From Campylobacter blaseri (GTDB lineage: Bacteria; Campylobacterota; Campylobacteria; Campylobacterales; Campylobacteraceae), in the NCBI RefSeq assembly GCF_013201895.1, contig NZ_CP053841.1:1550001-1614000 (forward strand): a DNA stretch of 64,000 bases. The letters are read 5' to 3'. The notes beneath the pieces were generated by a model. It did no database searches. It saw only the letters and a program-made list of their open reading frames with translations, and was not told the DNA's origin. Every line of letters starts with the position of its first letter. Position 1 is the first letter of the stretch. Position numbers and translations under genes: made by a program. Of this stretch, positions 31,401 to 40,946 are shown piece after piece.

Positions 31401-34400
31401 TAGTATTGTTTTGCATTACTTACATAGTATGGTGATTTTAGTTTAAGATAATATCTTCTATTATATTCAACATTAAACACATCAGAGAAATTTTTATACT
31501 TTTCTTTTAATCTTTTTATAATTTCATCTGAATCCACTTTTCCTGAATGAAATTTAGGTAGAGTATCGGCTTTAGGACTTCTATCTTTGTAATGAATTTT
31601 GTATCCTGCAGACCAATATGATTTAATAATAGTTATCTCATTTTTAGAGTATTTAACTCCATTTACTATGGCACTTCCGTCGTGATTTAAACAATTATTT
31701 TGGTTAAAAAAACATTCCTTACCAATATATGCTTCATTATAATATTTACCATTAGCAATCTCTTCTTTTTTTATATCTTCTATAATTGGTTCTTCGCCTA
31801 TTGAAGTTTTACTCAATCTACTAAATATAGACTTCTTACAACTGAGATATCCTTTACCTCGACATTGTTTTAGATTAATTTTTTCTTTTTCATCATCTTT
31901 TATGCCAATTTCTACCTTATCATTTAAGTTTTCCAAACTATTAGCAAATATATTAATATTGCCATTTAAAGATTGTATTGTAGCTTTATCATTTATAATC
32001 TTTTTAGTTCTTAAGCTTCTATCCTTATCTGCTTGAATATTAATACCATTTTTAGCAAAGATTATTGATTTTTCATCGCCTAAGTCAACCTTTGTTTTAT
32101 CTGTTTTATTTATAAGAGTGTCTTTAATGTATAAATTTAAGATATTGTTTGAATATATGGTGTTGTAGTTTTTAAGATTGCTAGAGATGATATTTAAACT
32201 ATCACTATTTTTACTTGATAGTGCTATTGCTCCATAGTTTTGTATGTTATTTGCTTTTATATTCATATCTTTAAGTGATAAGATAAGTGCATGATTTGTT
32301 AATTTTTCTGTATTAATTTCAATACTAGCACTTTTTATAGCAGATTGATTGGTTGCTAAGTCATTATTTGTTATATAGTTTTTAGCTTTTAAATTTATAT
32401 AGTTTAGTGAAGAGAGTAAACCACTATTTTCTATATAATCATTTGCTTTTATATCTATTTTATCATTAGATATAAAAGTTGAGCTATTTGTAATGGAATT
32501 TGCATTTATATCTATATCTTTGGCTGCTCTAAAGCTATTTGTATTATTAAGCGATAAATCTTTGTTTACATTTAAAGCTATATTTTTACTACTAAAATTT
32601 GAGCTTTTAAAATCATCTATTTTTACATCATCTATATATAGTGATAAGTTATTTAATGATGTTAAAGTCGAGCTTAGAGAGTTAACTCGTTTTGTGAAGA
32701 TGTTTATATCTTGATTTGCCTCTAAGTTTGAGTTATTTAAACTTAATAAATCAATTTTTTTATTATCTTCTGTTTTTATAGATATATCTTTTGAAGCTAA
32801 ATTTGAGTTTTGTAAAAGAAGATTTTCTGTTTTAAAATTAATATCTCCTTGTCTATAGCCATTTTTATATTTAGAGTTAATATCTGCTACACTATAAATA
32901 TTACTATTATTTAAATTTATATCTGAGATATTAAAATTTATATCACTATTTGCTTGAGCTTTTAATCTATTAGCATTTAACTCTTTAGAGTTTATATCTA
33001 TACTATGTTTTGAATATAGTAAACTACTATCTAAGTTTATACTGTCTTTTATATTTAAATTTATATCTTTAGTTGTTGATATTATATTTGAATGATTTAA
33101 GGCTAAATTTTGTGAGTTTAACTCTATTTTGTTAGATTGGATAGTTGAGTTTGTATCATTGTAATTAGCTAAGTTTAGCATTAAGTTCTTACCACTTATA
33201 ATTGAGCCAAATTTGTTTTTAAAAATGTCTGTTGATATAGTTAAGTCTTTATTTGCAGTTATTAAGCCATAACTATTGTCTAGATTATTTGATGAGATTG
33301 TTATATCTTTTAAGGCTGCTATATAGCCATTTATATTTTTAATACTATTTACATCTATATTTATTGTTGTATTAGAGATTAGTTTTGAATCATAATCATC
33401 TTTGTTTATCTTTTCTTGCGAAAGTATTAAATCTTTGGCTTTGATATCTATCTTATCTGCTTGAAGATTTATATTTTTAGCATAGATGTTTTCTTTGGTG
33501 TTTATATTTGTTGATAGCTTTGAATAGATATTTGCTTTTATTGCATTTAAATTTGATGAGTTTATATTTATATTTGCGTTTTGAGAAAAGAGATTTACTC
33601 CATTTATATTTGCATTATTTGATTTAAAATTTATATCATTTAAAGCTGCTATTTGGTTTGAATTATTAAGATTTATACTATTTGATGTTATATCTAAATT
33701 TCCATTTGTTGCAACTATGTTGGAATTTTCAGAGTTAAATATGTCTGAGTTTATAGATATATTTTTTGCTTGAATGTTTGAGCTTTTACCATTAAAATTT
33801 ATAGAGTTTAAATTTAGATCTTTATTAGATAGCAAAGAACCATTATTATTTGTAAACTCTTTTATGTTATTTATATTTAAATTACTATTTGTGGCTATTT
33901 TAGCTTCACTATTATTTAAATTTGTAGCTATTATATCTATTTGTTCATTAGCATTAATGTTAGCTTTTTGATTATTAAAATCTTTAGTTTTTATACCTAA
34001 ATCTTTCATAGCTAACACTTTTGAACTACTTAAATCAATTTTATCTTTTATATTTAAAGTTATTTTATTTGCACCAATATTTGCTTTTATTGCATTTAAA
34101 TTTGATGAGTTTATATTTATATTTGCGTTTTGAGAAAAGAGATTTACTCCATTTATATTTGCATTATTTGATTTAAAATTTATATCATTTAAAGCTGCTA
34201 TTTGGTTTGAATTATTAAGATTTATACTATTTGATGTTATATCTAAATTTCCATTTGTTGCAACTATGTTGGAATTTTCAGAGTTAAATATGTCTGAGTT
34301 TATATCATTTTTATTATTGATTTTTAAATTATCTTTTGCAGTGATTTTTACACTTTCTTCATTGTCTATATTTTGGCTTTTGATATTTATACTCTTTTTT

Positions 34401-35596
34401 GAGTTTATCTGTGAGTCTTTAGAGCTTTTAAGAGTTTTAGCATTTAAGTTTATATCATCTTTTGCATAAAGAAGATTTTTATTTTTAATGGTATCTGCAT
34501 CTATGTTTAAACTACCTTTTTTTGTATCTTCTAGCTTAGTATTTACCCCTGAGGCAATTAAATTGTCATTTGTTAATGAACTTGTATTTATATTTATATC
34601 TGTTTTTGAGGCAATGATATCTCTGTTTTTAACACTCTTTTTAACATTAATATTAACATTTGAACCATATATTGTATTTGACTCTAGTTCATCGTTTGAA
34701 GTGATTTTAACATTTGAACTAGATAGTGCTTTGTTTAAAACTATTTTACCATTAGTGCTTATTTCCAAACTATCTTGTGCTGAAATTTCACCATCTAAAT
34801 TTACTCCAACACCTTTGTTTGTTCCAATTAATTTAATTTTATTAGCATAAATTCCACCAAGAGCAGATGAATCAAGTGAAACTGTAGCATGGTTAGAACT
34901 ATCTTTTGGCACTATAGTTCCATCACTAAGTATTTTATTTTCACCAGTTATAATATCTAAATTATTAGCATTTATCTTTGCATTTATTTTTATTGTTTTT
35001 GCATATAGTTCTGCTTTATTAACATTTTTAGTATTTAACCCATCTTTTTGAATTTCAATTAGTCCATCATTTACATCATAACTACTTATATCTCCATTTT
35101 TTATATTTGGATTTGCTGTTGTGATTGTAGCTTTGTCTGTATTTATAAATCCAGCACCATTTATATAGATACCATTTGGGTTTGCTATAACTACAGATGC
35201 CCTATCTCCTGCTACTTCAGTAAAACCTTCAAGTTTTGATCTGTTTTTACTTGTTACTTCGTTTAAGATTATTTTTGCAGTTTTAGTGTTTGCTAAGTTT
35301 TTGTTTCCATATATATAACCGCCAAGATTAGTGCTTGTATCTCTTCTGTTTGAGTTATTTAGTATAAGACCCTCTTTTTCTACATTATAGTTAGAAAATT
35401 TATTATGAGAAAGACCATTATTATTTGGCTTTACTATATTTACTATAGGCACACCATTTCTTGCTTTATCTAGCGATGGTTGGTTTTTAATAGGAGCATT
35501 TTTATCTATAACAATGCTGTTTGCAACTAAACTTTGTTGTGCTATAAGTAGTGAGCTTACAATTACAGATACTACTTTTTTAAATATTTGTTTCAT
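25466..35596 (-). CDS. CdiA-like two-partner-secretion exoprotein with alpha/beta-hydrolase-like toxin end
   Basis: A 3376-residue exoprotein. In order it has a signal peptide (~1-25) and a TPS secretion domain (~30-260, with NPNGI in [16 protein letters not shown]). A first block of filamentous beta-helix repeats follows (~260-1230), then a non-repetitive Tyr- and Cys-containing region (~1230-1700) like the receptor-binding/YP zone. A second filamentous block (~1700-2750) includes a coiled coil (~2340-2425) and a Gly-rich stretch (~2540). The pre-toxin zone has HEMTH (3015-3019). The last ~180 residues look like an alpha/beta hydrolase (FVNGMGN, AHSAG with S3277, candidate D3333 and H3358). 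It should be exported by the TpsB encoded 17 bases upstream and deliver its C-terminus to neighbouring cells. The toxin activity is inferred from motifs. Confidence 0.88.
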   Translation of the reverse strand: MKQIFKKVVSVIVSSLLIAQQSLVANSIVIDKNAPIKNQPSLDKARNGVPIVNIVKPNNNGLSHNKFSNYNVEKEGLILNNSNRRDTSTNLGGYIYGNKNLANTKTAKIILNEVTSKNRSKLEGFTEVAGDRASVVIANPNGIYINGAGFINTDKATITTANPNIKNGDISSYDVNDGLIEIQKDGLNTKNVNKAELYAKTIKINAKINANNLDIITGENKILSDGTIVPKDSSNHATVSLDSSALGGIYANKIKLIGTNKGVGVNLDGEISAQDSLEISTNGKIVLNKALSSSNVKITSNDELESNTIYGSNVNINVKKSVKNRDIIASKTDININTSSLTNDNLIASGVNTKLEDTKKGSLNIDADTIKNKNLLYAKDDINLNAKTLKSSKDSQINSKKSINIKSQNIDNEESVKITAKDNLKINNKNDINSDIFNSENSNIVATNGNLDITSNSINLNNSNQIAALNDINFKSNNANINGVNLFSQNANININSSNLNAIKANIGANKITLNIKDKIDLSSSKVLAMKDLGIKTKDFNNQKANINANEQIDIIATNLNNSEAKIATNSNLNINNIKEFTNNNGSLLSNKDLNLNSINFNGKSSNIQAKNISINSDIFNSENSNIVATNGNLDITSNSINLNNSNQIAALNDINFKSNNANINGVNLFSQNANININSSNLNAIKANIYSKLSTNINTKENIYAKNINLQADKIDIKAKDLILSQEKINKDDYDSKLISNTTINIDVNSIKNINGYIAALKDITISSNNLDNSYGLITANKDLTISTDIFKNKFGSIISGKNLMLNLANYNDTNSTIQSNKIELNSQNLALNHSNIISTTKDINLNIKDSINLDSSLLYSKHSIDINSKELNANRLKAQANSDINFNISDINLNNSNIYSVADINSKYKNGYRQGDINFKTENLLLQNSNLASKDISIKTEDNKKIDLLSLNNSNLEANQDINIFTKRVNSLSSTLTSLNNLSLYIDDVKIDDFKSSNFSSKNIALNVNKDLSLNNTNSFRAAKDIDINANSITNSSTFISNDKIDIKANDYIENSGLLSSLNYINLKAKNYITNNDLATNQSAIKSASIEINTEKLTNHALILSLKDMNIKANNIQNYGAIALSSKNSDSLNIISSNLKNYNTIYSNNILNLYIKDTLINKTDKTKVDLGDEKSIIFAKNGINIQADKDRSLRTKKIINDKATIQSLNGNINIFANSLENLNDKVEIGIKDDEKEKINLKQCRGKGYLSCKKSIFSRLSKTSIGEEPIIEDIKKEEIANGKYYNEAYIGKECFFNQNNCLNHDGSAIVNGVKYSKNEITIIKSYWSAGYKIHYKDRSPKADTLPKFHSGKVDSDEIIKRLKEKYKNFSDVFNVEYNRRYYLKLKSPYYVSNAKQYYFYYNSKKDYLLKDVNIANGGLILSGKNINLDIGNISNYLSTISAKNSLNFKDTTLNNQSENLYFYNKITGKYEYCYKECNSFWHDPNYTWATLPPIENRVKIDSIDSVIEAGNQITGNLVELNNENKAKINNIEFTTYDPNIDTNINKVDITNNIIKKENELVDIKDSIEKTDNNINLLKDSIEKVKSNKIINTINDNFNLSKNKYSFFIHNPNNPNYLIESNPLYTDLSHYLGSSYFLQKINYRSDRKIKSIGDAAYETKLVSDALKRHLGRAYIDDNYFTDPNAQYVKLMNSAVNQSSILGLTLGKELTREQLANLKEDIVWYVSKTINNEEVLVPIVYLAKDYKKTDGATIIAKNIKLDIKDDLINSGNIISKDYLNLQANTITNNTGLLISGKKINLIANNDIVNKNGATIKSNDINILSKYGSVINETFVNQVKSGDNYNNTTYTQISKPSSIIAKNGNLVVLANKDITNIASNLKAKETITLATQTGSIDVNTKELKDEFNAQKGRNFYKSKDTSYLSSNVEAKDIVINSNKDINIEASNLKADNLINLNADKNINITALNSVKYRDIQTYSKGSFGSSKTKRDMSYKESVNSSSLQAKNILLNSKNDINLEASKLKAQDNIVANAKADINVFAKDYATKELHYKKKKGFGGFSKSVSLNSKDNLNLHSAKLQTEAKNIILNSNKDINILASELLSASDIELKALDDVLISSRQELEKTINYSKKTKFNPLGVLNLVGIDVAPLYLDKLHKDDNVKSKSKESILTSKGNTIIDSGSTSIIGSNINSDKNIYIKADTGKINIISSLDTLNRQTLDKKVEVKVSNLAKQIKNDIKGLKDFNTRVKLQIAEATYDKEAKISKDTLNSSSNLFAKEDIISSSISDTNIKGSNLKAGGNVVLNSKIGDVNILNSSDTKDENVKEEHLKAALSLTAQNEYVEIATAVKQAQEAAKQLKNAKSDYTNYKKEVKKLENKLSELKSDYKNKKVGVDYSDIENLVDIVNNLKSQEKYYLIDISAATINLATKTSAIASQAAAASGSNLTYGFSVGVSADVSGEKSNTTSTSTTSTPSNIYASNILINTDEKLNTNTNIKGSNLIANDEININTHNLNVSASSNFGSTNKNTKSINGSVNFTMYGGGGGTASIGYGQSRYDSNSLAFNNSNLKASNININAINDALFKGTTLRANDTLNLKAGNNLDVISLQDKYSYSNKGFNVSAGVGFGNSNKAPNRKDASIDIKGISSANAGFNTDNSIGLNKQSVLTSLTANNVNIDVKNNTHLKGSLIASGKFTDEGNFIYNENLNFKTDTLTFENLSNTNYSSSKSTGININLSLKDKENNTNDTTSNSSSNKDINLNNDNIKTLATNNNINNKDSKKTTLTNSVNSNANYNSNNKVNDISNNISSLAYSSSNSLNVNSSKTLATLGKGSITIINKANSDDLARLNTDTSKLSLELYNSYTSSKVDASLDTRLLSKEGRKDIEDDYNMATAITKAIYQIASTNKASIGSFFKENEKYVKVYNTLKHIVANDTNLANYLKDPNLDIEKKQVMLNVLTLNVMQNLGYIPNDTKVIYTDAIGSNNTPIKGHYNIDTNVNYINDKYNKNTKELITSLGHEMTHAIDNQKGILILNDPDQNRYATIFGKDLADFSNKALNIITDKSLAKTNNHNLDIVTTNNSIFNTSHNTLINNNKEFINLDKSKGDDKIYIYRDKVLAMDKINDNKIVDLTTWEAISNGYLNKDIINLITKGRIALLQDYTKILNTPDNKKYKYQYDLNNPVDFEKLRSKTQLNYDNVDLNSKIVFVNGMGNNHAEALEILKEFKKDYGDNVGLINNVKGPLLYIGDAIEWLPNFLTKKDVLTAYKLKQLSPDTIIVAHSAGNEDIYKANKINKIQNVKTPYKFISVGSPKSATGLKKSMQAVDAKFIIQINHPHDPIANGWLNSDANYEYKNWNDLIKYHPFLEQYYDAIELFIEDKK
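33528..33755. repeat. 228-bp perfect direct repeat inside cdiA-like gene, copy 2
   Basis: Identical as far as can be read to 34077-34304. The two copies start 549 bases (183 codons) apart and are in frame. They encode about 76 residues of beta-helix repeats around [16 protein letters not shown] and [15 protein letters not shown]. Confidence 0.9.
34077..34304. repeat. 228-bp perfect direct repeat inside cdiA-like gene, copy 1
   Basis: Copy nearer the N-terminus (residues ~432-507). The perfect match to 33528-33755 at DNA level, not just protein level, points to recent duplication or gene conversion. Recombination between copies would delete 183 residues in frame. Confidence 0.9.
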
Positions 35597-35612
35597 TGTT
35601 GTTTCTCCATAG

Positions 35613-37249
35613 CTAATAGTTATAAACTACATTAAATCCAAAAAACTTTGAACTGTCATCTTTTGTATAATCTGTATCTTTTAAAGGTATATTATAAAAT
35701 AACTCTAAGTTCAATTTATCTAAATATATCCTTGAGCCTATACTAGAACCTATAATTTTTCCAAATATACTATTTTTATCTTTTTTTACATATCCATAAT
35801 CAACTGCCAAATATGGCATCACTATAGCACTACCTATCTTATATCGCATAGATAGCTCATTTCTAGTATAAAATCCACTACTACCACTAAGTCCTGTATC
35901 CTTAAAGCCTCTTATGCTATATATTCCCCCCATAGATATCTCATCACTTCCAAAAAGCTCATCATTGCTGTATTGTCCTCTTAAATAAAAATTATATTGC
36001 AAATGGTTAGATGTATTAAAATATCTATTAAATCCTAAATCAACTACATACTTATCATAATATAATTTTGGTAGAGCCTCTTTGTCTTTACTTCCACCAA
36101 CACCTTTATATGCTAAAAATTTACTATAATAATCAAAGTTTATACCTCTATAACTATGTTTAAACCCTATACCAAAAGATGAACTAGAGTAACTTTGTAA
36201 ATCTAATTTCACATCATTTAAGTGGTTGTTTGATTTTTTGTGATTGTATTTTAAAATAAACTCTAAACTATGTCTTAAAGAGTGGTATGTCTTGTAAGAT
36301 ATCTCTATGCCTTTAGAGTTATTGCTACCATCTGTTTTAAATGTAGTTCCAAATCCATCGCCATTTATCTGTTCATAATTTGAATAGTCATAAAATATAT
36401 CAAATGAAAATCTTTCATAAGGAATACTATAATTTATAGATGTTCCAATTGTTTTATCACTGCTTTTAAATACTTTATTTGTAAAGTTAAAATTTAAAGT
36501 TAAAACATCATTTAATTAAGTAGATTTTCAAGATTAAAATTATTGTAAATTTGGTATTTTCCAGTTTTTTTAGTGCCGTAGTTATTTATTCCTACATTGC
36601 CATAAAATCTATTTTTATCACTAGTATTTGATACTTTAACTACTGTATAGCTTGGTTTAGAGGAGGGAATTAGTTCTAAGTTTAAATTTTGAGATTGTAA
36701 TCTTTCACCTTGTTGTAAAGCAACCTCTAAATCTCTTAAATTAAGCATTCTACCATCATAGCCATTATATAAATTTACCATATTTATATTATCTTCTATA
36801 ACTTTTTCAACCTTTCCCTCAAGGATATTTATATCTAAAACTCCATCGCTTAAATCTTGAGGTTTTATATACGCTTTACTTGTGATATAGCCTTTTTGTA
36901 TATATCTATTTGTAATTTCATTTGTTAAATTTGTTAGTTCATTTATAGTGTTACATTTGTTTAGATATCTATCTAATATTTTATTAAATTCACTCTTTTT
37001 AAAAACTGTCATATCTAAAATGTTTATGTTATTGATTTGTATACAATTTTTATTATCTTTAGTAATACTATTTGTATCAAGTAGCTCTACATCATAAAAG
37101 GTATTGTTTTTAATGTTTTCGTTAGATTTTTTCTCTTTATAAATTTGCTTTTCAATAAAATCTTTCTGTTTTTGATTGATAATTTTTTCAGGAGAAAATG
37201 CAGCATAAGATAAAGATATAACTATAGAAATCAATAATAAATATCTCAT
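35613..37249 (-). pseudogene. TpsB/CdiB outer-membrane transporter gene with one frameshift
   Basis: Signal peptide (~1-17) and POTRA domains are encoded at 37249-36512 (245 codons, with LDINILEGKVEKV and GRMLNLRDLEVALQQ). That frame ends in a premature TAA. The beta-barrel continues without stops in another frame from about 36518 to 35613. It has a normal barrel pattern (INYSIPYERFSFDIFYDYS) and the TpsB signature IRGF. A single missing T in the TTT of AATTTAAAT would restore one frame of about 545 residues, the usual TpsB length. So this is a recent frameshift, a sequencing error or, less likely, a recoding site. A GTG at 36212 could restart only a barrel fragment. It should export the adjacent CdiA-like protein. 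Confidence 0.88.
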
Positions 37250-37591
37250 ACGTAACCTTTTATTAATAAGATTTAAATATTAACTTAATAAAATAAAATC
37301 TAATTCTACTATTTTATTCTTAAATATTGATAATTATTATAAAATAAAAATATATTGAGCTTGTATTGGATTATATGTAGATTTATTAATTTAAGATTTT
37401 TATATACTATTAGTTTTTATTTAATGGAATTCTCTAGATAGTTTATTTTTATACTAAATTAAAATATATAGACTATTATAAAATTTAGATACAAGAAATT
37501 AATTTTAATTTAGCATAAAATAATGGTATTTAATGTAAAAATATATTTTATTTATAGTTTTATTTTTATTATTAATTTACAAATTTAAACC
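37250..37591. other. Extremely AT-rich interval upstream of the tpsB gene
   Basis: About 340 bases between polA and the transporter gene, almost entirely A and T. It must contain the promoter of the exoprotein operon; TAGAAT in AGTAGAATTAG on the minus strand is a possible -10 box. No gene remnant other than the immunity-gene end at its right edge was recognised. Such base composition often marks horizontally acquired and silenced loci, but silencing is inference. Confidence 0.5.
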
Positions 37592-37656
37592 CCCATTCAT
37601 TTGCATATTTTAATACTATTTCAAGATTATCAAGGCTTGAGTGCGTGCTGAATTTG
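37592..37656 (-). pseudogene. 3'-end fragment of the immunity-family gene beside polA
   Basis: About 65 bases match the shared 3' ends of the paralogues at 22006-22161 and 22663-22820. They encode SSLDNLEIVLKYANEW with few changes. The fragment begins only one base after the polA stop codon and is on the same strand. It therefore brackets the island with the copies 15 kb away. Confidence 0.75.
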
Positions 37657-37657
37657 T

Positions 37658-40285
37658 TTATTTCAAATCGCCCCAGTTTTTTGCTGCATCCAAGCTACAA
37701 ACAAGCGGAACTTTTAATGCATAGATATTTTGCATTAAATTTTGTGCTTTTTTGCTAAACTCATCTACAAGTTCATCTTTTACTTCAAAAATAAGCTCAT
37801 CGTGAATTTGAAGTAGCATTTTTATTTCATCATTTAAAAGTGGTTGAAATTTAACCATAGCTAGTTTTATGATATCTGCTGCACTTCCTTGAAAACGGGT
37901 ATTAACGGCTTCTCTTTCATACATAGCAAGTTGCATAGGGGTTGCTGATGAAAAATCAAAATATCTTTTTCTACCAAGCAAAGTAGTTATATAGCCAAGC
38001 TCTTTTGATGTTGTTTTTATATTTTCCAAAAAGTCTTTTATGGTTGAAAATGCCTTAAAATATCTTTGTATATAATCTCTTGCGTCATTTCTTGAGATAC
38101 CAAGCTCGTTTGATAATTTATTTGCTCCCATTCCATAAATAAGTCCGAAATTTATACTTTTTGCAATCGCTCTTTTTTCGCTATCGCTTTGCCCAAATAT
38201 ACTTATAGCTGTCCTAGCATGGATATCTTCTGCGTTTTTAAAAGCTTCCACCAAGGCTTTATCTTCGCTAAAATGAGCTAAAAGCCTAAGTTCAATTTGA
38301 GAATAATCAAGCGATATAAAACTATAACCTTTTTTTGACACAAAACACTGCCTCATCTGTTTAGCTAAACTTCCATGCGCTGGTATATTTTGCAAATTTG
38401 GATTTTTAGAAGAGAGTCTTCCTGTACTTGTTCCTGTTTGTAAAAAACTAGTGTAAATTCTAGAGTTTTCATCTTTTAGGGCTAAATTTAAAAGTGGCTG
38501 AGTGTAGGTACTTTGAAGTTTATAAAGTTCTCTATATGAAAGAAGTTTTTCTATAACTGGATGCTCATCAACAAGAGCACTTAAAACACTCTCATCAGTG
38601 CTATATCCTGTTTTTGTTTTCTTTTTAGCCTTTAAGCCTAAATTTTCAAACAGCACAACTCCTAATTGTTTTGTTGAGTTTATATTAAATCTCTCACCAC
38701 TTAACTCATAAATCTCATTTGTTAAAGCTTTTAATTTCACATCAAGTTTAGCTATCATATCTCTTAGTAAATCCCTATCTATAGATATTCCTGTCTCTTC
38801 CATAAAAAGTAATACTTCTATAAAAGGAAACTCTAAACTTTTTGCCAAATTTAACAAATTATCATCTAGCAAGCTTTTTAAAGTTTGATAAAATTTGAAA
38901 GTTATCCATGCATCTTCGCTTGCATATTTTGTAGCCTCTTTAACATCAATATCTGCAAAAGTTTCACCTTTTTTAACAATTTTTTCAAATTTAACTGTAT
39001 TGTAGTCATACAATCTTTTAGCTAAATTATCCATGCCAACGCTAGTTCCTGGATCATTTAGCCATGCCATTATCATAGTATCTATGTAGTTTTTAGGTGG
39101 ATTTAAATCAAAGTTGTTTTTAACTATCGCAAAATCATATTTTAGATTATGCCCTATAACATGGCCTTTGTAAATTTGAGCTATCGCCCATTTTGCAAAT
39201 TCTAGTGAAATTTGCTTTGGAACTCCTAAATAGCTATGCGTCAATGGAACATAGTAAGATTTTTCTTCATTAAAACAAAAAGAAAATCCCACTATTTTTG
39301 CAATCTTACTATCAACTCCTGTTGTTTCAGTGTCAAAAGATACTAATGTATCTTCATTAATATCCACAAGCAGTCTTTCAAGCTCTTCTTCGCTATCGAT
39401 GAGTATATCTTCAAAAGAGCCATCTTTTTTAATCTTTGGAGCTTCTAGGCTTGATAAAATTCTATTTAAAGAGTATTTAGCCAAAATATCTTTTATTTTT
39501 AGCAGAGGATTTTGTGTTGGAAATTTAGCAAGTTCTAAATTTGGAATTTCTAGTTTTTTGTAAATTGTTGCTAGTTTTTTACTTAAAAAGGCATTTTCTT
39601 TACTCTCAATCAATAAATTCCTACTTCTTACATTTGCAACTTTATCTAAATTTTCATATATATCTTCAATATCTTTAAATTGATCTAGCAATTTTTTCGC
39701 ACCCTTTTCTCCTATGCCTTTAACGCCTGGGATATTATCACTACTATCTCCAACTATAGCTAGAAAATCACGAATTTGAGATGGTTTTACACCATATTTT
39801 TCAATGCAACCTGCTTCATCATATATCTCTTTTTTAGCAGGGCTATAAATTCTAACTTTATCGCTAATTAATTGATATAAATCTTTATCGTGAGTTACAA
39901 TATTTATAAGCATATCATCATTTTTATAAGCTTCAACAACGCTTCCTATCACATCATCAGCCTCATAACCCTCATATGCGATAGAACAAAGTTCCATTTT
40001 TTCTATCATCTCTATACATACAGGAAGTTGTTCCAAAAGCGCTTCAGGTGGAGTTTGGCGGTTTATTTTATAATTTGGATCAATCTCGCTTCTAAAAGTT
40101 TTACCCTTGCTATCAAGCGCAAAAATTATATAATCACTCTTAAACTCACTTTCTAAGTTTGCTATAAAATTTGCAAATCCATAAACCATTCCACTTGGTT
40201 TTCCTTCTTTATTTCTAAGACTGCTCATAGCATAGTAAAGTCTGAAAAAAAAGCCAAAAGTATCAATTATCGTTAATGTTTTCAT
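37658..40285 (-). CDS. polA: DNA polymerase I
   Basis: An 875-residue enzyme. It has an N-terminal 5'-3' exonuclease (ALDSKGKTFR, YEGYEADDVIG, SDNIPGVKGIGEKGA), a 3'-5' proofreading domain with intact acidic residues (SFDTETTG, HNLKYDFAIVKN, SEDAWITFKFY) and a polymerase domain (LDYSQIELRLLAH, INFGLIYGMG, LLQIHDELIFE). It fills gaps in repair and processes Okazaki fragments. The stop codon abuts an immunity-gene fragment, but the encoded end (KNWGDLK) looks natural. Confidence 0.97.
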   Translation of the reverse strand: MKTLTIIDTFGFFFRLYYAMSSLRNKEGKPSGMVYGFANFIANLESEFKSDYIIFALDSKGKTFRSEIDPNYKINRQTPPEALLEQLPVCIEMIEKMELCSIAYEGYEADDVIGSVVEAYKNDDMLINIVTHDKDLYQLISDKVRIYSPAKKEIYDEAGCIEKYGVKPSQIRDFLAIVGDSSDNIPGVKGIGEKGAKKLLDQFKDIEDIYENLDKVANVRSRNLLIESKENAFLSKKLATIYKKLEIPNLELAKFPTQNPLLKIKDILAKYSLNRILSSLEAPKIKKDGSFEDILIDSEEELERLLVDINEDTLVSFDTETTGVDSKIAKIVGFSFCFNEEKSYYVPLTHSYLGVPKQISLEFAKWAIAQIYKGHVIGHNLKYDFAIVKNNFDLNPPKNYIDTMIMAWLNDPGTSVGMDNLAKRLYDYNTVKFEKIVKKGETFADIDVKEATKYASEDAWITFKFYQTLKSLLDDNLLNLAKSLEFPFIEVLLFMEETGISIDRDLLRDMIAKLDVKLKALTNEIYELSGERFNINSTKQLGVVLFENLGLKAKKKTKTGYSTDESVLSALVDEHPVIEKLLSYRELYKLQSTYTQPLLNLALKDENSRIYTSFLQTGTSTGRLSSKNPNLQNIPAHGSLAKQMRQCFVSKKGYSFISLDYSQIELRLLAHFSEDKALVEAFKNAEDIHARTAISIFGQSDSEKRAIAKSINFGLIYGMGANKLSNELGISRNDARDYIQRYFKAFSTIKDFLENIKTTSKELGYITTLLGRKRYFDFSSATPMQLAMYEREAVNTRFQGSAADIIKLAMVKFQPLLNDEIKMLLQIHDELIFEVKDELVDEFSKKAQNLMQNIYALKVPLVCSLDAAKNWGDLK

Positions 40286-40352
40286 TATATTTATCCTTCT
40301 TATAAAAATTATACTATTACTGCATAATAATCTAATTTATTTTATTTTATAT

Positions 40353-40946
40353 CTATATATCGCCTAAAATTTCACTAGCGTTTTCTTTAATATATTTATA
40401 CAACTTTATCCCATTTTGTCCAAATTTTTTACTTAAATTGTTATGAAAATCTGCTTTGTTGGTTGAGTTTTTTTGAATTTCTTTTATCTCATTTAGATTT
40501 TTCTCAAAAAATTCTTTTAATTTTAATTGTGTTTTATCTTCAATTAACGGCTTAGAAATATGTGTGATTTTAGGTATATCTTTTTTATCTTCCTTGCATT
40601 CAACATTTGAAAATCTTAAAATTTGAACTTTTTTATTAAATATCTCTTGAATATAGTCTATTTTAGAGAAAATTTTATCATTGCTAGCTATGTAAATTTT
40701 ATCTATTTTCTTTTTAGAGCAAAGATAACCAACAAGTGTTAAAATAATCTTATCGGCATAATCCTTGCTACTTTTATTAAAAGTATAAAATTTACATCTT
40801 TTTTTACCTATGAAATTTGGAATTTTACAAGTTAATTTCAAATTTTCATTCCCAACTATATAAAATTTATCCTTTTTACCAAATCTAGTAATCTCACTAA
40901 AAAGCTTTAAGTTGATATTTTCTGCATCTATTAAAAAAGCTTTCAT
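40353..40946 (-). CDS. PIN/NYN-like putative ribonuclease
   Basis: A 197-residue protein. The first ~110 residues resemble a PIN-like/NYN nuclease fold: MKAFLIDAENI at the start, KDYADKIILTLVGYL in the middle and IYIASNDKIFSKI later. These place several acidic residues (Asp7, Glu9, the Asp of KDYAD, the Asp of SNDKIF) where metal ligands are expected. The C-terminal part is Lys-rich and helical and may bind RNA. It overlaps uvrA by four bases (ATGA). No function has been demonstrated; the nuclease role is inferred from motifs. Confidence 0.65.
   Translation of the reverse strand: MKAFLIDAENINLKLFSEITRFGKKDKFYIVGNENLKLTCKIPNFIGKKRCKFYTFNKSSKDYADKIILTLVGYLCSKKKIDKIYIASNDKIFSKIDYIQEIFNKKVQILRFSNVECKEDKKDIPKITHISKPLIEDKTQLKLKEFFEKNLNEIKEIQKNSTNKADFHNNLSKKFGQNGIKLYKYIKENASEILGDI

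Noticed and set aside
32500-34500. Repeated DNA words suggestive of a CRISPR-like array
   Set aside because: The repeats are degenerate beta-helix codons in an open frame. No constant repeat/spacer alternation and no cas genes were seen.
26325-34850. Many plus-strand open frames of 65-120 codons inside the exoprotein gene
   Set aside because: They are Phe/Leu-rich antisense shadows of the Asn/Asp/Lys-rich beta-helix repeats and lack ribosome sites.
35613-36212. A separate 199-residue outer-membrane protein gene starting at GTG 36212
   Set aside because: The same frame is open much further upstream and continues the TpsB barrel, so it is the 3' part of the frameshifted transporter gene.
37300-37360. 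Fur-box-like TTGATAATTATTATAAAAT upstream of the transporter gene
   Set aside because: The whole interval is almost pure A/T, so a match of this quality is expected by chance.
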